24,559 nt of DNA from Nitrospirota bacterium (GTDB taxonomy: Bacteria; Nitrospirota; Thermodesulfovibrionia; Thermodesulfovibrionales; Magnetobacteriaceae), in the NCBI GenBank assembly GCA_015233265.1, contig JADFXZ010000014.1, positions 1 to 24,559 of the forward strand, given 5' to 3'. A program made the translations under genes and the position numbers. How positions within the stretch are numbered: the stretch's first letter is position 1; the number at the start of each line of letters is the position of its first letter. Positions 13,939 to 22,607 of this stretch are shown here, one piece after another. Below the pieces are notes generated by a model. That model was not told the DNA's origin. It searched no databases and saw nothing but the letters and a program-made list of their open reading frames with translations.

Positions 13939-14663
13939 CGGCAATGGCAGACCGGCAAATCAAAGACAAATTAATAGATTTATTAGAGATATACAAAAAA
14001 ATGGGTTATGACTCTCTACCGGAGATTAACTTTAAAATCCCAAAATCAATACCGGTACCCAAACCAAAGCCATCACCAAAAGCATCAAACAACGACGCAC
14101 TCCTAAACGCTATCAAAGACGACATAGGAAACTGCACCAGATGCAAACTCTACACTACAAGAAAGAACATAGTCTTTGGCGAAGGAGACCCTGGCGCAAG
14201 GCTGATGTTTATAGGCGAGGGACCGGGGGCGGATGAGGACGAATCAGGGCGGCCATTTGTTGGACGGGCTGGCAAGGTGTTAGAAAGCCTTATAAATAAA
14301 CTGGGCTTTACGCGTGAGGATGTATATATAGCAAACATAGTGAAGTGCAGACCGCCTGGCAACCGTGAGCCGGAGGGGGATGAGATCGCCGCCTGCCGTG
14401 GATTTGTTGAAAGACAGATAGAGGTCATAGCCCCGGAGGCGATTATGACACTCGGCAATGTTGCTACAAAGACACTGCTTGCAACAGATAAGACAATAGG
14501 CCAGATGAGGGGAGAATTCCATGACTACAATGGCATTTCAGTGATGCCGACTTATCATCCATCGTATTTTCTTAGAAACCCCAGCAAAAAGATATTCACA
14601 TGGAACGATGCGGTGAAGGTGTTACAATTTCTTGGTATCGAGGTGCCGCCGCGTCCTGCCTGA
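13923..14663 (+). CDS. Type-4 uracil-DNA glycosylase
   Basis: The 246-aa product is a family 4 uracil-DNA glycosylase, which removes uracil from deaminated DNA. Residues 71 and 74 (CTRC) together with Cys142 (KCRPPGNREP) and Cys158 form the four-cysteine [4Fe-4S] ligand set of the family. Active-site motifs are 'GEGPGADEDESGRPFVG' (98-114) and 'HPSYFLRNP' (212-220). The first 60 residues form a helix plus a Pro/Lys-rich linker (PVPKPKPSPK) preceding the catalytic core. GGGAG upstream favours the start at 13923 over ATG 13944. It closes the pgeF-tsaE-nadK run. Confidence 0.94.
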   Translation: MGSKITAMADRQIKDKLIDLLEIYKKMGYDSLPEINFKIPKSIPVPKPKPSPKASNNDALLNAIKDDIGNCTRCKLYTTRKNIVFGEGDPGARLMFIGEGPGADEDESGRPFVGRAGKVLESLINKLGFTREDVYIANIVKCRPPGNREPEGDEIAACRGFVERQIEVIAPEAIMTLGNVATKTLLATDKTIGQMRGEFHDYNGISVMPTYHPSYFLRNPSKKIFTWNDAVKVLQFLGIEVPPRPA

Positions 14664-14951
14664 GCGCGTGATTAAAAATTCGTGAAATTTCTCACAGCCC
14701 TCATCGCAGCGGCGGTAGCATGAGTTATACTACGTTGTGATCATAAGAGTAATAATTGACCGGCTATTCGTTTTGTTTAATGATGGCCCTGCCTGCCATC
14801 AATACGCGTGTGGGTTGATGGGTATTCTTAGGGGGAGCACTGGACAAAAGCATTCATCTTGTCCATTTTTGCAAGTGTGCAATGGATTTGTAATGCCATA
14901 TATGTTATAATATCAATAAATATAAGCCCGTGTCCATTGACTTCCAATTAA
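14664..14951. other. Intergenic stretch with weak terminator and promoter signals
   Basis: GGACAA (14842-14847) can pair with TTGTCC (14859-14864), followed by ATTTTT, a weak intrinsic terminator for the upstream operon. TATAAT at 14906-14911 is a good -10 for the next gene, but no -35 is evident. Nothing else is recognised. Confidence 0.4.
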
Positions 14952-15233
14952 ATGGGATGTGTCGCTATTAAAAAAATGATGCCGATAGACAATCTTAGCC
15001 TTAATGAACTGAAAGAGCTTGGTGCTGGTGTTGTAGCGCCGGAGGGAGTTGTATTGCTTTATCGTCAAGCATTCAAAGATTTTGGCGCTCGTTCGTTATG
15101 GAACCGCAAGCCCTGCGAACATCCGACAATTGCGCAGGCTCTTGTTATCGCTGATAACTTGCGGCGTGAAGGTAGTATGAAAACGCTGCCACTGGCTGTT
15201 CAGATTGAAGAGGCGTGTCGTGCCGCTCTCTAA
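14952..15233 (+). CDS. Small protein paired with an AbiEii-like nucleotidyltransferase
   Basis: The 93-aa product is predicted helical, with 'LSLNELKELGAGVVAPEGVV' near the start and a C-terminal 'LAVQIEEACRAAL' helix. It overlaps the following nucleotidyltransferase gene by 14 nt, which supports co-expression and a partner or antitoxin role. It has no winged-helix resembling AbiEi, and I do not recognise the family. The ATG at 14952 suits the TATAAT at 14906, but no ribosome-binding site is visible; ATG 14976 or 14979 are alternatives. Confidence 0.6.
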   Translation: MGCVAIKKMMPIDNLSLNELKELGAGVVAPEGVVLLYRQAFKDFGARSLWNRKPCEHPTIAQALVIADNLRREGSMKTLPLAVQIEEACRAAL

Positions 15234-16029
15234 ACTGCAAACTGAAATCCTACAGCTTCTGGCAACGCACCGGAATCCGGAAAGCTATGTTGCGGGCGCG
15301 AGTGCACTTAATCAGAACAGTCCGCGGTTTTCTGGTGACATTGATATTTTCCACGACAGGGAGGAAGGCGTCGCGCAGGCGTCAGATGCGGATACGGCAT
15401 TACTGGCCGAACATGGATTTACGTTTGACTGGCTTCGGCGCGAGCCTGGTCTTCATACCGCAATCGTGCATCGTGGATACGAAAGTACAAAGCTCGAATG
15501 GGTGCGCGATAGCGATTTTAGGTTTTTTCCTACAGTAAAGGACGAATTATTCGGGTATCGACTTCATATTGCCGACCTTGCCACCAACAAGGCATTAGCT
15601 GCGGCAGGACGGCGTCAACCGCGCGATGTTCTCGACCTTCTTTACATCCACGAGCGGCATATACCGCTTGGCGCTGTGATATGGGCGGCGGTTGCCAAAG
15701 ACCCGGGATATAGTCCGGAGGGCCTGATTACGGAAATTCGCCGCAATGCCCGCTATCGGCAAGATGATTATGCTGACTTGGACTTACTGCAACCCGTTAA
15801 TGCTGCCGCCGTTTCGCAAAACTTACGAAAAGCGCTTGAGGAGGCGGAAGAATTCATCCGCGCGATGCCAAATGGTAAAGAGGGCTTGTTTTTTCTTAAA
15901 GACAATGCACCAGCGCAACCACAACCCAATAATCTTACAGGTTATGTGGAACATGAAGGACGGCGTCGCGGCTACTGGCCGTCATCATCCGAGATTGGCA
16001 GCGCGATGTTGTACAACAATGCAAAATAA
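15220..16029 (+). CDS. AbiEii/AbiGii-like nucleotidyltransferase
   Basis: The 269-aa product carries the nucleotidyltransferase signature 'GASALNQ' (26-32) followed by 'RFSGDIDIFHD' (36-46), with the metal-binding Asp pair. It continues with 'TKLEWVRDSDFRFFP' and the 'KALAAAGRRQPRDVLDLLYI' helix typical of AbiEii-type proteins. AbiEii relatives act as toxins in abortive-infection systems by nucleotidylating RNA. I place the start at GTG 15220 (AAGAGG at 15208-15213); TTG 15205 is also possible. The C-terminal tail (GYVEHEGRRRGYWPSSS) is not part of the core. Defence function is inferred from the family; some relatives may have other roles. Confidence 0.75.
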   Translation: MPLSKLQTEILQLLATHRNPESYVAGASALNQNSPRFSGDIDIFHDREEGVAQASDADTALLAEHGFTFDWLRREPGLHTAIVHRGYESTKLEWVRDSDFRFFPTVKDELFGYRLHIADLATNKALAAAGRRQPRDVLDLLYIHERHIPLGAVIWAAVAKDPGYSPEGLITEIRRNARYRQDDYADLDLLQPVNAAAVSQNLRKALEEAEEFIRAMPNGKEGLFFLKDNAPAQPQPNNLTGYVEHEGRRRGYWPSSSEIGSAMLYNNAK

Positions 16030-16131
16030 CCAAAGCCATAAGCCGCATAAAACTGGACAGAAGAATCCTAATTGTCTAATTTTCGAGAAACATGTTGGTC
16101 TCCATAAACGTTCGTTGTCCCTATGTAGCTT

Positions 16132-16881
16132 TCATAGAGAAACATTTTGTTTCTGCAAGCACGCTATACACTGGCATCCGGATGCGTAGAATGTGGAATG
16201 AACAAGGCCATGTATTACTCCGCCTTCGTTATCAAACTTCTTAGATATGATATTAAAATATTCTTGTTCATGATTAGTATAGTATCGTCGTAGCGCATAT
16301 GCTATCATATCCGCATATTGAACCATCCTTGTCGCTTTGGAATCAACAAAAAGCGGCACATCAGACAGATTTACTAATTTACGCCCCCATCTATGCCCTT
16401 CATCCCTAAATTCACGCGCAAGTCTTTGAATGGATGTTTCATAGATTGACTTGTCTAAAATGATCAGGCCGCGCTGATGATATCCTTTTTTATGGATGCG
16501 AATAAGATATCGATCAAATCTGCTGGCTAATTGTTCAAAACCGTATTCTATAGGATCTTCAGGCGACACAGCCGCCCTGTCTATGACAGCGCCGAAAAGC
16601 CTTATTGCTGTGCTCTGCTCTAAAAAAGATAGCGCTTTTTTATAAGTTTCAAGTCTAGCATCTTTTTTTATCCTTCGCCAATACTCTTTACCGCCAAAAA
16701 TACTAGAACCTCGAAATTCTAAGCCTATAGGGTCGTCCGGCCATACCTCGCTTGCTAAGTCATCCAACTTGTTACTTAGAAAGAACGGGGTTTGTTCATA
16801 ACAACACAAACCACCTAATGTGACCTCTTTATCAGAGACATTCTTAGCGGAACCAGAATCATCCAGATACAATAAATACAT
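16132..16881 (-). CDS. DUF3800 domain protein
   Basis: The 249-aa product begins 'MYLLYLDDSGSAKN', the DUF3800 start with paired Asp (7 and 8), then has 'LEFRGSSIF' (54-62), 'GLIILDKS' (138-145) and 'PLFVDSKATRMVQYADMIAYALRRY' split around Asp180 and Asp191. These acidic residues fit the RNase-H-like fold proposed for the family, and members are common near defence genes. Catalysis is unproven. It faces the AbiEii-like gene across 102 bp with a shared 3' region. No clear ribosome-binding site precedes the ATG at 16881; the start is set by the invariant N-terminal motif. Confidence 0.8.
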   Translation of the reverse strand: MYLLYLDDSGSAKNVSDKEVTLGGLCCYEQTPFFLSNKLDDLASEVWPDDPIGLEFRGSSIFGGKEYWRRIKKDARLETYKKALSFLEQSTAIRLFGAVIDRAAVSPEDPIEYGFEQLASRFDRYLIRIHKKGYHQRGLIILDKSIYETSIQRLAREFRDEGHRWGRKLVNLSDVPLFVDSKATRMVQYADMIAYALRRYYTNHEQEYFNIISKKFDNEGGVIHGLVHSTFYASGCQCIACLQKQNVSL

Positions 16882-17169
16882 CTTTTAGAGTAAGGCGGCC
16901 GGGCGAGACATCTGTCTCAGCGGACTGCAAAAGGCAACCCTCCCAACCGCTATAAGATTATTCTAACATACAAGATCATCTATTTTCAATTTTTCTTTCT
17001 TGTTCTAATTTATTAACAATTATATTTCCCAAGCTTAGACAAAATGTACCATTTTGTCTATTCTTATCCCGATGACCGCCTGTAAGCCCGCATGTGTATT
17101 GAGGGCGGACAAGACTAACATCAGGCAAAGCGATGATGATTACTGTTTCCAATCGCATTTCTGTATTAG
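16882..17169. other. Intergenic stretch with a perfect palindrome
   Basis: The main feature is AGACAAAATG (17037-17046), three bases, then CATTTTGTCT (17050-17059): a perfect 10-bp inverted repeat. There is no T-tract after it on either strand, so it is more like an operator or hairpin than an intrinsic terminator. A 60-codon leftward ORF (17158-16976) has no ribosome-binding site and no recognisable product. Confidence 0.45.
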
Positions 17170-17964
17170 TTATTTTTTTGTTGGATGGATTGCCAGGCAG
17201 TCATAGACAACCCTATCCCCCTGATAGTTAGTGCTGCCGCGGCGCACGATGCGCCATCCCTTATATTCATGGAAACTTTTATTGGCAATTGCGGCGGCGA
17301 AGGTCTCATCGTCTATAGCTATGTTGGCAAGTTCTGGACTCTGAGTCAAAACCACCGCCTTCATATCAGCGCAGACAATAACCATCAGAGGCTCAATTAC
17401 CATGTTTTCCAATCCTACGGCCTTTGGAGGGGCAGCGGCGGCGTGCGTTTTTAATTGAATCATCCTTGCGCGCGTATCAAGCCCCGCATCCTCCATGGCT
17501 AACTGTGCCATGTCAAGCAGCCTTAGGCGGACGGCGTTGAGGTCCTCTATCTGGCCGAACTCTTTGCATTTCGGATTTGCCCCAATAACCTTTACAAGCG
17601 TTGAGACTTCCTTTAAATAGAGACTTCTCTGGTTGTCCGGAACCAGAAACATGATTATCATTCTTACCGGAGGCTCCCCGGATTTTCCATAATTCACACC
17701 CTGAGGACTCCATCCAATAGCACATAAAAGCTCACCGTCGATTGATATAGGGGCATGGGGACACGCCCAGCCAGCTCCAAGCGATGTATTAGAGACACTC
17801 TCGCGCGAAAGGACAGCGCCAACGACGTCAGTGCCCGCGGGGACTGAGGGTACGGCCTCAAGCAGGCTCGCAAGAACCTCAAAGGCGTCTTTCTTGTCAT
17901 TGTCTGGCAGCTCGATTAGTCGTCCCTCTTCCAGCGCCTGAAGCATCGTATGAAGCATTTTCAT
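17170..17964 (-). CDS. PTS EIIA (fructose/Ntr type) domain protein
   Basis: The 264-aa product has a PTS EIIA type-2 domain at about residues 14-150: 'DAFEVLASLL' helix, 'SVSNTSLGAGWACPHAPI' with the phosphorylatable His70, and 'RMIIMFLVPDNQRSLYLKEVSTLVKV'. The remaining 110 residues contain a small alpha/beta segment (VIEPLMVIVCADMKAVVLT, then GWRIVRRGSTNYQGDRVVYDC) that I cannot name. Stand-alone EIIA domains are usually regulatory, relaying PTS phosphorylation. The gene overlaps mgtA by 4 nt (ATGA), so it may adjust Mg2+ transport. ATG 17958 has better spacing to the GGAGG than ATG 17964. Confidence 0.8.
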   Translation of the reverse strand: MKMLHTMLQALEEGRLIELPDNDKKDAFEVLASLLEAVPSVPAGTDVVGAVLSRESVSNTSLGAGWACPHAPISIDGELLCAIGWSPQGVNYGKSGEPPVRMIIMFLVPDNQRSLYLKEVSTLVKVIGANPKCKEFGQIEDLNAVRLRLLDMAQLAMEDAGLDTRARMIQLKTHAAAAPPKAVGLENMVIEPLMVIVCADMKAVVLTQSPELANIAIDDETFAAAIANKSFHEYKGWRIVRRGSTNYQGDRVVYDCLAIHPTKK

Positions 17965-20615
17965 TCACCTCCGAATCTATTGAAAAACCACTTTTTCACG
18001 TTATGTGTAAGCACAGAGTATATTACCAGAAAAGCTGTAATCCATGCCCAATAACTTAACGGCAGCGGCACAAATCCAAAATAAGACGCCGCAGGCGAGT
18101 ACGGAAGCAAGGCGCCTATTATCATGATGACAAGCGTTGTCACCGCCATGGGCAGTGAGGCGTGGCTATGGAAAAAGGGCAGACGTTTAGTTCGAATGAT
18201 ATGGACAATAAGCGTTTGCGTAAGAAGCGATTCCACGAACCATCCGGTCTGGAAAATCCGCTCGTGATAAGAAGTCGCCGCCCCCTCAGCCGTTGGCACA
18301 AAGGCACGTGCGTTATAAAAGAACCACATCAGCGCAAATGTGGCATAGTCAAAGACTGAGCTTATTGGCCCTATAAAGATCATAAACCATTTTATATTGC
18401 CTATCTCCCACTTTCGTGGCTTAGCAATCTGCTCTTCATCCACATTATCTGTGGGGATACCGGTCTGGGAGAAATCATAAAGTAGATTGTTTAGTAATAT
18501 CTGAATAGGCTGCATCGGCAGAAATGGCAAGAGATAACTTGCCCCCAGCACACTAAACATATTGCCGAAATTTGAGCTTGCCCCCATGCGAATGTACTTG
18601 ATGATGTTGCTGAAGACCTTTCTGCCTTCAAGGATTCCATCCTCAAGCACCAGCAGGCTTTTTTCTAAAAGTACGATGTCGGCTGATTCTTTTGCCACAT
18701 CAACCGCAGAGTCAACGGAAATGCCCACATCGGCGGCACGCAGGGCAGGGGCGTCATTAATTCCATCCCCCATATAGCCCACAACATGCCCTTTTTGCCG
18801 GAGAGATTCTATTGCCATCTCTTTCTGAAGCGGAGATAACTTCACCAGCACATTGGCGTTGGCAACGGCCTGAGAAACCTCCTCAGTGGTCATGCGCTCT
18901 AACTCGTCACCGGTTACAATGCCGCTGACATCTAAACCAACATCATGGCAAATCTTCTTTGTCACAAGGGCGTTGTCGCCGGTGAGAATCTTAACGTCCA
19001 CTCCTGTTTGTTTCAAAAGCGTAATGGCCTTTGCCGTAGAGTCCTTGGGAGGGTCAAGAAAGGCAATATATCCAAGCAGAATCAGCTCCGCCTCGTCGGC
19101 AACGCTAAACTGAGTACGCTCACAGGAAAAGTCACGATAGGCGATGGCCAGACACCTGTAGCCTTCGTTATTGAAACGGGCAACTTCGGAAAACAGGTCA
19201 TCCCTGAGCATGTCGATAAGCGGATATACCTTGTCGTCCAACTGGTAGTAGTCGCAGCATTTATATACCTCTTCTACCGCCCCCTTGCATATAAGGACGA
19301 AGTCCCCTTCAAACTCCACAACAACGGACATGCGTCTGCGCTGAAAATCAAACGGCAGTTCATCCACAAGACGGCAATTGTTTCTGATGTCAAATTCACG
19401 GTGATCAAGCACTGCCCGGTCAAGCAGGTTGCGCAGTCCCGTTTGATAATAGCTGTTGAGATAGGCATAGCGCAGGACACTCTCACTCTCTTGTCCTGTG
19501 ACATCGACATGCTGCTTTAGAATGATCTTGTCCTGAGTCAACGTGCCTGTCTTGTCTGTGCAGAGGATGTCTATAGCCCCTAAATTTTGAATGGCGGACA
19601 GACGTTTAATGATTACCTTTTTTCGGGACATGGCAAGCGCCCCTTTTGCCAGATTTACTGTTACAATCATTGGCAGCATCTCCGGGGTCAACCCTACTGC
19701 TACAGACAGGCCAAACATAAGGGCCTCCAGCCAGTTGCCCTTGGTCAACCCGACAATCATAAAAACGGAAAAAACCATACATATCATAAACCTGATCATA
19801 AGCCATGTAAAGGACTTCACACCTTTATCGAAATTGGTCTCGTTTGCCCTGTCAGCCAGGCGCTCGGCAATTGCCCCGAAGAACGTGCGGCTTCCTGTGT
19901 TGACCACCAGGGCGCGCCCTGAGCCGCTGTTAACACTGCTGCCCTGAAAGCAGGCATTGGTCATCTCAAGCACTGCCCCCGATGTCACTGTGGATTCCGA
20001 ACTTTTTTCCACAGGCATGGACTCCCCTGTCAGAGTCGATTGGCTGACATAGAAATCCTTTGCCGACAGAAGGCGCACATCGGCCGGGACAATTGAACCG
20101 GCATTAAGCAGCACAATATCTCCGGGGACAAGGTCTGCTAAAGGAAGCTCCGTCTCGGCGCCGTCTCTCAACACTACAGCGCGAGACTGCACCTGCCTGC
20201 CCAGGGCTTCAACGGCGCGGCTGGAGCGGCGGTCCAGTATGTAGGATAAACCTATACTCAAAACAACCATGAATGTCACAACGACGGTTGAGCGGATGTC
20301 TCCTGTTACAGCTGAGATAAGCGCAATCACAAGAAGCTGAATAACGAGAGGGTTTTTCAGGCGGCGCAGGATATCCTGAATAAAATTCAGGCGCCGTGTC
20401 TGGGATATTACGTTACGGCCATATTTCTCCAGCAGCTGTTCTGCCTCTTCTGTAGATAAGCCATTGTCATTACTGCCCATTATTGACTTTGCGCGGACAG
20501 TCGTTGCCAAGCAGATTTCCATGAGCAGCTTTTCGTCGTCCGTGCGGCTATGAGGGGTTGTTGCCATACTGCGAACCCATGAAGGCATATATGTATTATT
20601 CAGAAATTTAAACAT
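17961..20615 (-). CDS. mgtA: Magnesium-translocating P-type ATPase
   Basis: The product is an inner-membrane P-type ATPase of the MgtA/MgtB group, which brings Mg2+ into the cytoplasm. The 884-aa length is normal. Visible parts are the N-terminal 'GLSTEEAEQLLEKYGRN', the actuator 'TLTGESMPVEK', the phosphorylation site 'DKTGTLTQ' (Asp354), 'KILTGDNALVTKKICHDVGL', the hinge 'GYMGDGINDAPALRAADVGIS' shortened here, and the MgtA-type C-terminal membrane block starting 'GASSNFGNMFSVLGASYLLP'. I start at ATG 20615, which has GGAGGA just upstream, rather than 20639. It lies 89 nt downstream of the porin gene and is translationally coupled to the EIIA gene. Confidence 0.96.
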   Translation of the reverse strand: MFKFLNNTYMPSWVRSMATTPHSRTDDEKLLMEICLATTVRAKSIMGSNDNGLSTEEAEQLLEKYGRNVISQTRRLNFIQDILRRLKNPLVIQLLVIALISAVTGDIRSTVVVTFMVVLSIGLSYILDRRSSRAVEALGRQVQSRAVVLRDGAETELPLADLVPGDIVLLNAGSIVPADVRLLSAKDFYVSQSTLTGESMPVEKSSESTVTSGAVLEMTNACFQGSSVNSGSGRALVVNTGSRTFFGAIAERLADRANETNFDKGVKSFTWLMIRFMICMVFSVFMIVGLTKGNWLEALMFGLSVAVGLTPEMLPMIVTVNLAKGALAMSRKKVIIKRLSAIQNLGAIDILCTDKTGTLTQDKIILKQHVDVTGQESESVLRYAYLNSYYQTGLRNLLDRAVLDHREFDIRNNCRLVDELPFDFQRRRMSVVVEFEGDFVLICKGAVEEVYKCCDYYQLDDKVYPLIDMLRDDLFSEVARFNNEGYRCLAIAYRDFSCERTQFSVADEAELILLGYIAFLDPPKDSTAKAITLLKQTGVDVKILTGDNALVTKKICHDVGLDVSGIVTGDELERMTTEEVSQAVANANVLVKLSPLQKEMAIESLRQKGHVVGYMGDGINDAPALRAADVGISVDSAVDVAKESADIVLLEKSLLVLEDGILEGRKVFSNIIKYIRMGASSNFGNMFSVLGASYLLPFLPMQPIQILLNNLLYDFSQTGIPTDNVDEEQIAKPRKWEIGNIKWFMIFIGPISSVFDYATFALMWFFYNARAFVPTAEGAATSYHERIFQTGWFVESLLTQTLIVHIIRTKRLPFFHSHASLPMAVTTLVIMIIGALLPYSPAASYFGFVPLPLSYWAWITAFLVIYSVLTHNVKKWFFNRFGGE

Positions 20616-20704
20616 GATTTCCTCCCAATCTATCATCATGGGAAATAGAGTATTTAAGATATGTGCAGTTCAACCGTGTAATTATGTTCATTACAAAACC
20701 TCCC

Positions 20705-22171
20705 TCAGTATGCAACACGCATCCTCATCGACATTATGCTTGCCGGGCCGCGGTCACGGTTGTAGCCTGGATTAGCGATTAGCATATAATCAGGCGTTAT
20801 CTGTACGTATTTGCCTATTTGCAGACGATAGTACATTTCAAGAATCTGCTCCGGGCCATAGTTGAGCTGCCCGTCGCCTATTAACATACCAAGCCCGCCG
20901 GCGGCCAGATAATCCCTGTGCTGCCTCGATATGCCCTGAATCGCAGAGGCCAGCCCCACGCGGTCTTCGGGCCTGCCCCAGTGTATGCCGCTTAGCTGGA
21001 CGCCAAGGCTCAGGTGCTGGTCAACCTCGGTATACATGAAATTCTCGTTATGTCCGTCGTTCCATCCTATGCGCCCAAAGAGGCCGGTCTCGCCGTCATC
21101 GGCCAGCGGCTGCTCAATGTTTATGCCAAAGCCGTATTTAGTGCGCGCACGCCTCTCATCGGCAAAGACATCGGGTGTTGAACCAGTATCATTAGCAATT
21201 GCCACCGCCTCATTATAATTTCCCATACGCGCCCTGTTGAGATAGGCAAGTGCCCTTATCACCGTTCCCGAGTCATTGGGTTTGCAGGTAAACTCTAAAT
21301 TGCTTCCTTGTGCCTGAAACAGCTGTGTGTCCATTCTGTAGCCGTTTGCGGATGTGGGCACCATATATACTCCAAGGGCCAGCCTCCATTTCGGCTGAAC
21401 TAGGGCGGCTAGTACGCCGTAGCTGTAGCCGCGCGTGTCTGTCGCCTCATCCCACGCCGGATTATAAATAAACGCATAGTTTATAAACTGGGTGCGCGTG
21501 TTATTGGCGTAGCGGTTCAAATCGAAATCGTCGCTTGGGGACATCCTGCCCGCCTTTATTTCTATGCGGTTTACGTACTCGTTGCCTGGCAGCTGGTCAG
21601 GCGCGCGCTCCACCTTTTCGGTCTCATCGGCCAGCGGCACGATATAGCGAAAATATGCCCTCGCTACATACGGGCCGTTTCCGAGGTCGCCGCCTCCGAC
21701 CCTTATGACGTCACCGTTTGTATATCCGCCAAGTCCATGCCCACTGCTGACGCCTTCGCCCTTGGCCATCTCGTAGTCGAAATAGAACTGCAAACGCGGG
21801 GAAAGCTGTGTGCCAAGATATATTCCGTAAATGTGAGTCAGCGTATGTCCGAACACACCATCGGAACTATAGCTGTTGTCTGCTTTGTAGGGGCTGCGAA
21901 AGCCCGGTACGTTTTGATAAATGCCGTTAAATTGTAATCCCAGAAGGTTTGGAAACCAGGGCGGCAGCCGCTCTATCAGCGTTGCGTTGTCGGCAGCATC
22001 GTAAACTGGCTCGGATTGCTTGTCATTGTAAGCATAAACCGTGGTATCTGCGGCCTCAGAAGATAAAGCGGACGTCACGGCAGTGGATGGACACAAACAA
22101 ACCGCCGCAAAAACTATGAAATAAAAAGCAACACTTTGCAAAACCCTTGTGATTGTCGAAACACTCTTCAT
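20705..22171 (-). CDS. OprB-family outer-membrane porin
   Basis: The 488-aa product has an N-terminal signal peptide (hydrophobic 'VAFYFIVFAAVCLCPSTAV' followed by a polar region). It then shows the carbohydrate-selective porin pattern: 'FQFNGIYQ'-like opening ('LLGLQFNGIYQNVPGF'), 'LSPRLQFYFDYEMAKGEG', alternating amphipathic strands, 'DQHLSLGVQLSGIHWGRPED', and a final Tyr typical of beta-barrels. OprB proteins let sugars or other small solutes cross the outer membrane. The ATG at 22171 has GGGAG upstream and starts the signal peptide; the longer ORF to 22231 does not. It precedes mgtA in the same direction, so passage of Mg2+ or a ligand is possible. Confidence 0.85.
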   Translation of the reverse strand: MKSVSTITRVLQSVAFYFIVFAAVCLCPSTAVTSALSSEAADTTVYAYNDKQSEPVYDAADNATLIERLPPWFPNLLGLQFNGIYQNVPGFRSPYKADNSYSSDGVFGHTLTHIYGIYLGTQLSPRLQFYFDYEMAKGEGVSSGHGLGGYTNGDVIRVGGGDLGNGPYVARAYFRYIVPLADETEKVERAPDQLPGNEYVNRIEIKAGRMSPSDDFDLNRYANNTRTQFINYAFIYNPAWDEATDTRGYSYGVLAALVQPKWRLALGVYMVPTSANGYRMDTQLFQAQGSNLEFTCKPNDSGTVIRALAYLNRARMGNYNEAVAIANDTGSTPDVFADERRARTKYGFGINIEQPLADDGETGLFGRIGWNDGHNENFMYTEVDQHLSLGVQLSGIHWGRPEDRVGLASAIQGISRQHRDYLAAGGLGMLIGDGQLNYGPEQILEMYYRLQIGKYVQITPDYMLIANPGYNRDRGPASIMSMRMRVAY

Positions 22172-22288
22172 AACACACTCCCTCTTTCCGCATTTTCCAG
22201 CAACGCGACGCATCGCCGCATATGCACACATTTAGCAGCGCGCTATAGATGCTTTATCCGGGAAGGAATGAAGCAGGATTTCCGTTTA

Positions 22289-22408
22289 TCAGAAAGGGGC
22301 AGTCACGGTGGCATATAATGGACAACCCAATACTGACCCCAGCACTGAACCCGATAAGCGTACTAGTGTGCATGTGCTATTACAGTGACCATTAGGTCCT
22401 GCGTCCAT
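22289..22408 (-). CDS. 39-aa small protein in the leader of the porin-mgtA operon
   Basis: An ATG at 22408 is preceded by AAGGAGGTGG (22424-22415), a perfect complement of the 16S rRNA tail, so translation is very likely. The peptide has a polar start (MDAGPNGHCNSTC), a short Gly/Leu/Val segment (LSGSVLGSVLG) that could enter a membrane, three Cys, and ends 'LYATVTAPF'. It is the first ORF after a sigma70 promoter and 118 nt before the porin gene. It could be a regulatory leader peptide, a small membrane protein like those that tune Mg2+ transporters, or a toxic peptide. Family unknown. Confidence 0.6.
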   Translation of the reverse strand: MDAGPNGHCNSTCTLVRLSGSVLGSVLGCPLYATVTAPF

Positions 22409-22537
22409 CAAAAACCACCTCCTTGTTTTAGCGTCCTTACTTACAGCGTTCCTACTAATTAGTATTGGTATCGAAACTATTAGCTCCAAGCTGTTTCAGC
22501 CTGTCATTAATTTTCCAACAAATCCTCATCACCCGGT
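22409..22537 (-). promoter_or_regulatory. Long leader of the small-peptide/porin/mgtA operon
   Basis: The leader of about 120 nt contains pairing potential GAAAC/GTTTC, a perfect 12-bp palindrome TACTAATTAGTA (22453-22464), and tandem GGAACGCT and GGACGCT just before the ribosome-binding site. I compared it by eye with the M-box Mg2+ riboswitch and did not find the conserved blocks. The stretch 22172-22288, between the peptide stop and the porin, shows no clear terminator. Confidence 0.35.
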
Positions 22538-22566
22538 ATTGTATCACCATATAGTTGCTTTGTCAA
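22538..22566 (-). promoter_or_regulatory. Sigma70 promoter of the porin-mgtA operon
   Basis: A perfect -35 TTGACA (22566-22561), a 17-bp spacer and -10 TACAAT (22543-22538) lie between pstB and the 39-aa gene. It should start transcription near 22531 and drive the small gene, the porin, mgtA and the EIIA gene. Confidence 0.75.
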
Positions 22567-22607
22567 GTATAAAAATGCCATTTTAATATATAATGTGATC
22601 TATTATG

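Noticed and set aside
16976..17158. 60-codon leftward ORF after the EIIA gene
   Set aside because: There is no ribosome-binding site and no recognisable family, and it runs through the perfect palindrome; it is treated as noncoding.
22409..22537. M-box (ykoK-type) Mg2+ riboswitch upstream of the porin-mgtA operon
   Set aside because: I compared the leader by eye with the conserved M-box blocks as I remember them and none was found; a covariance-model search would settle it.
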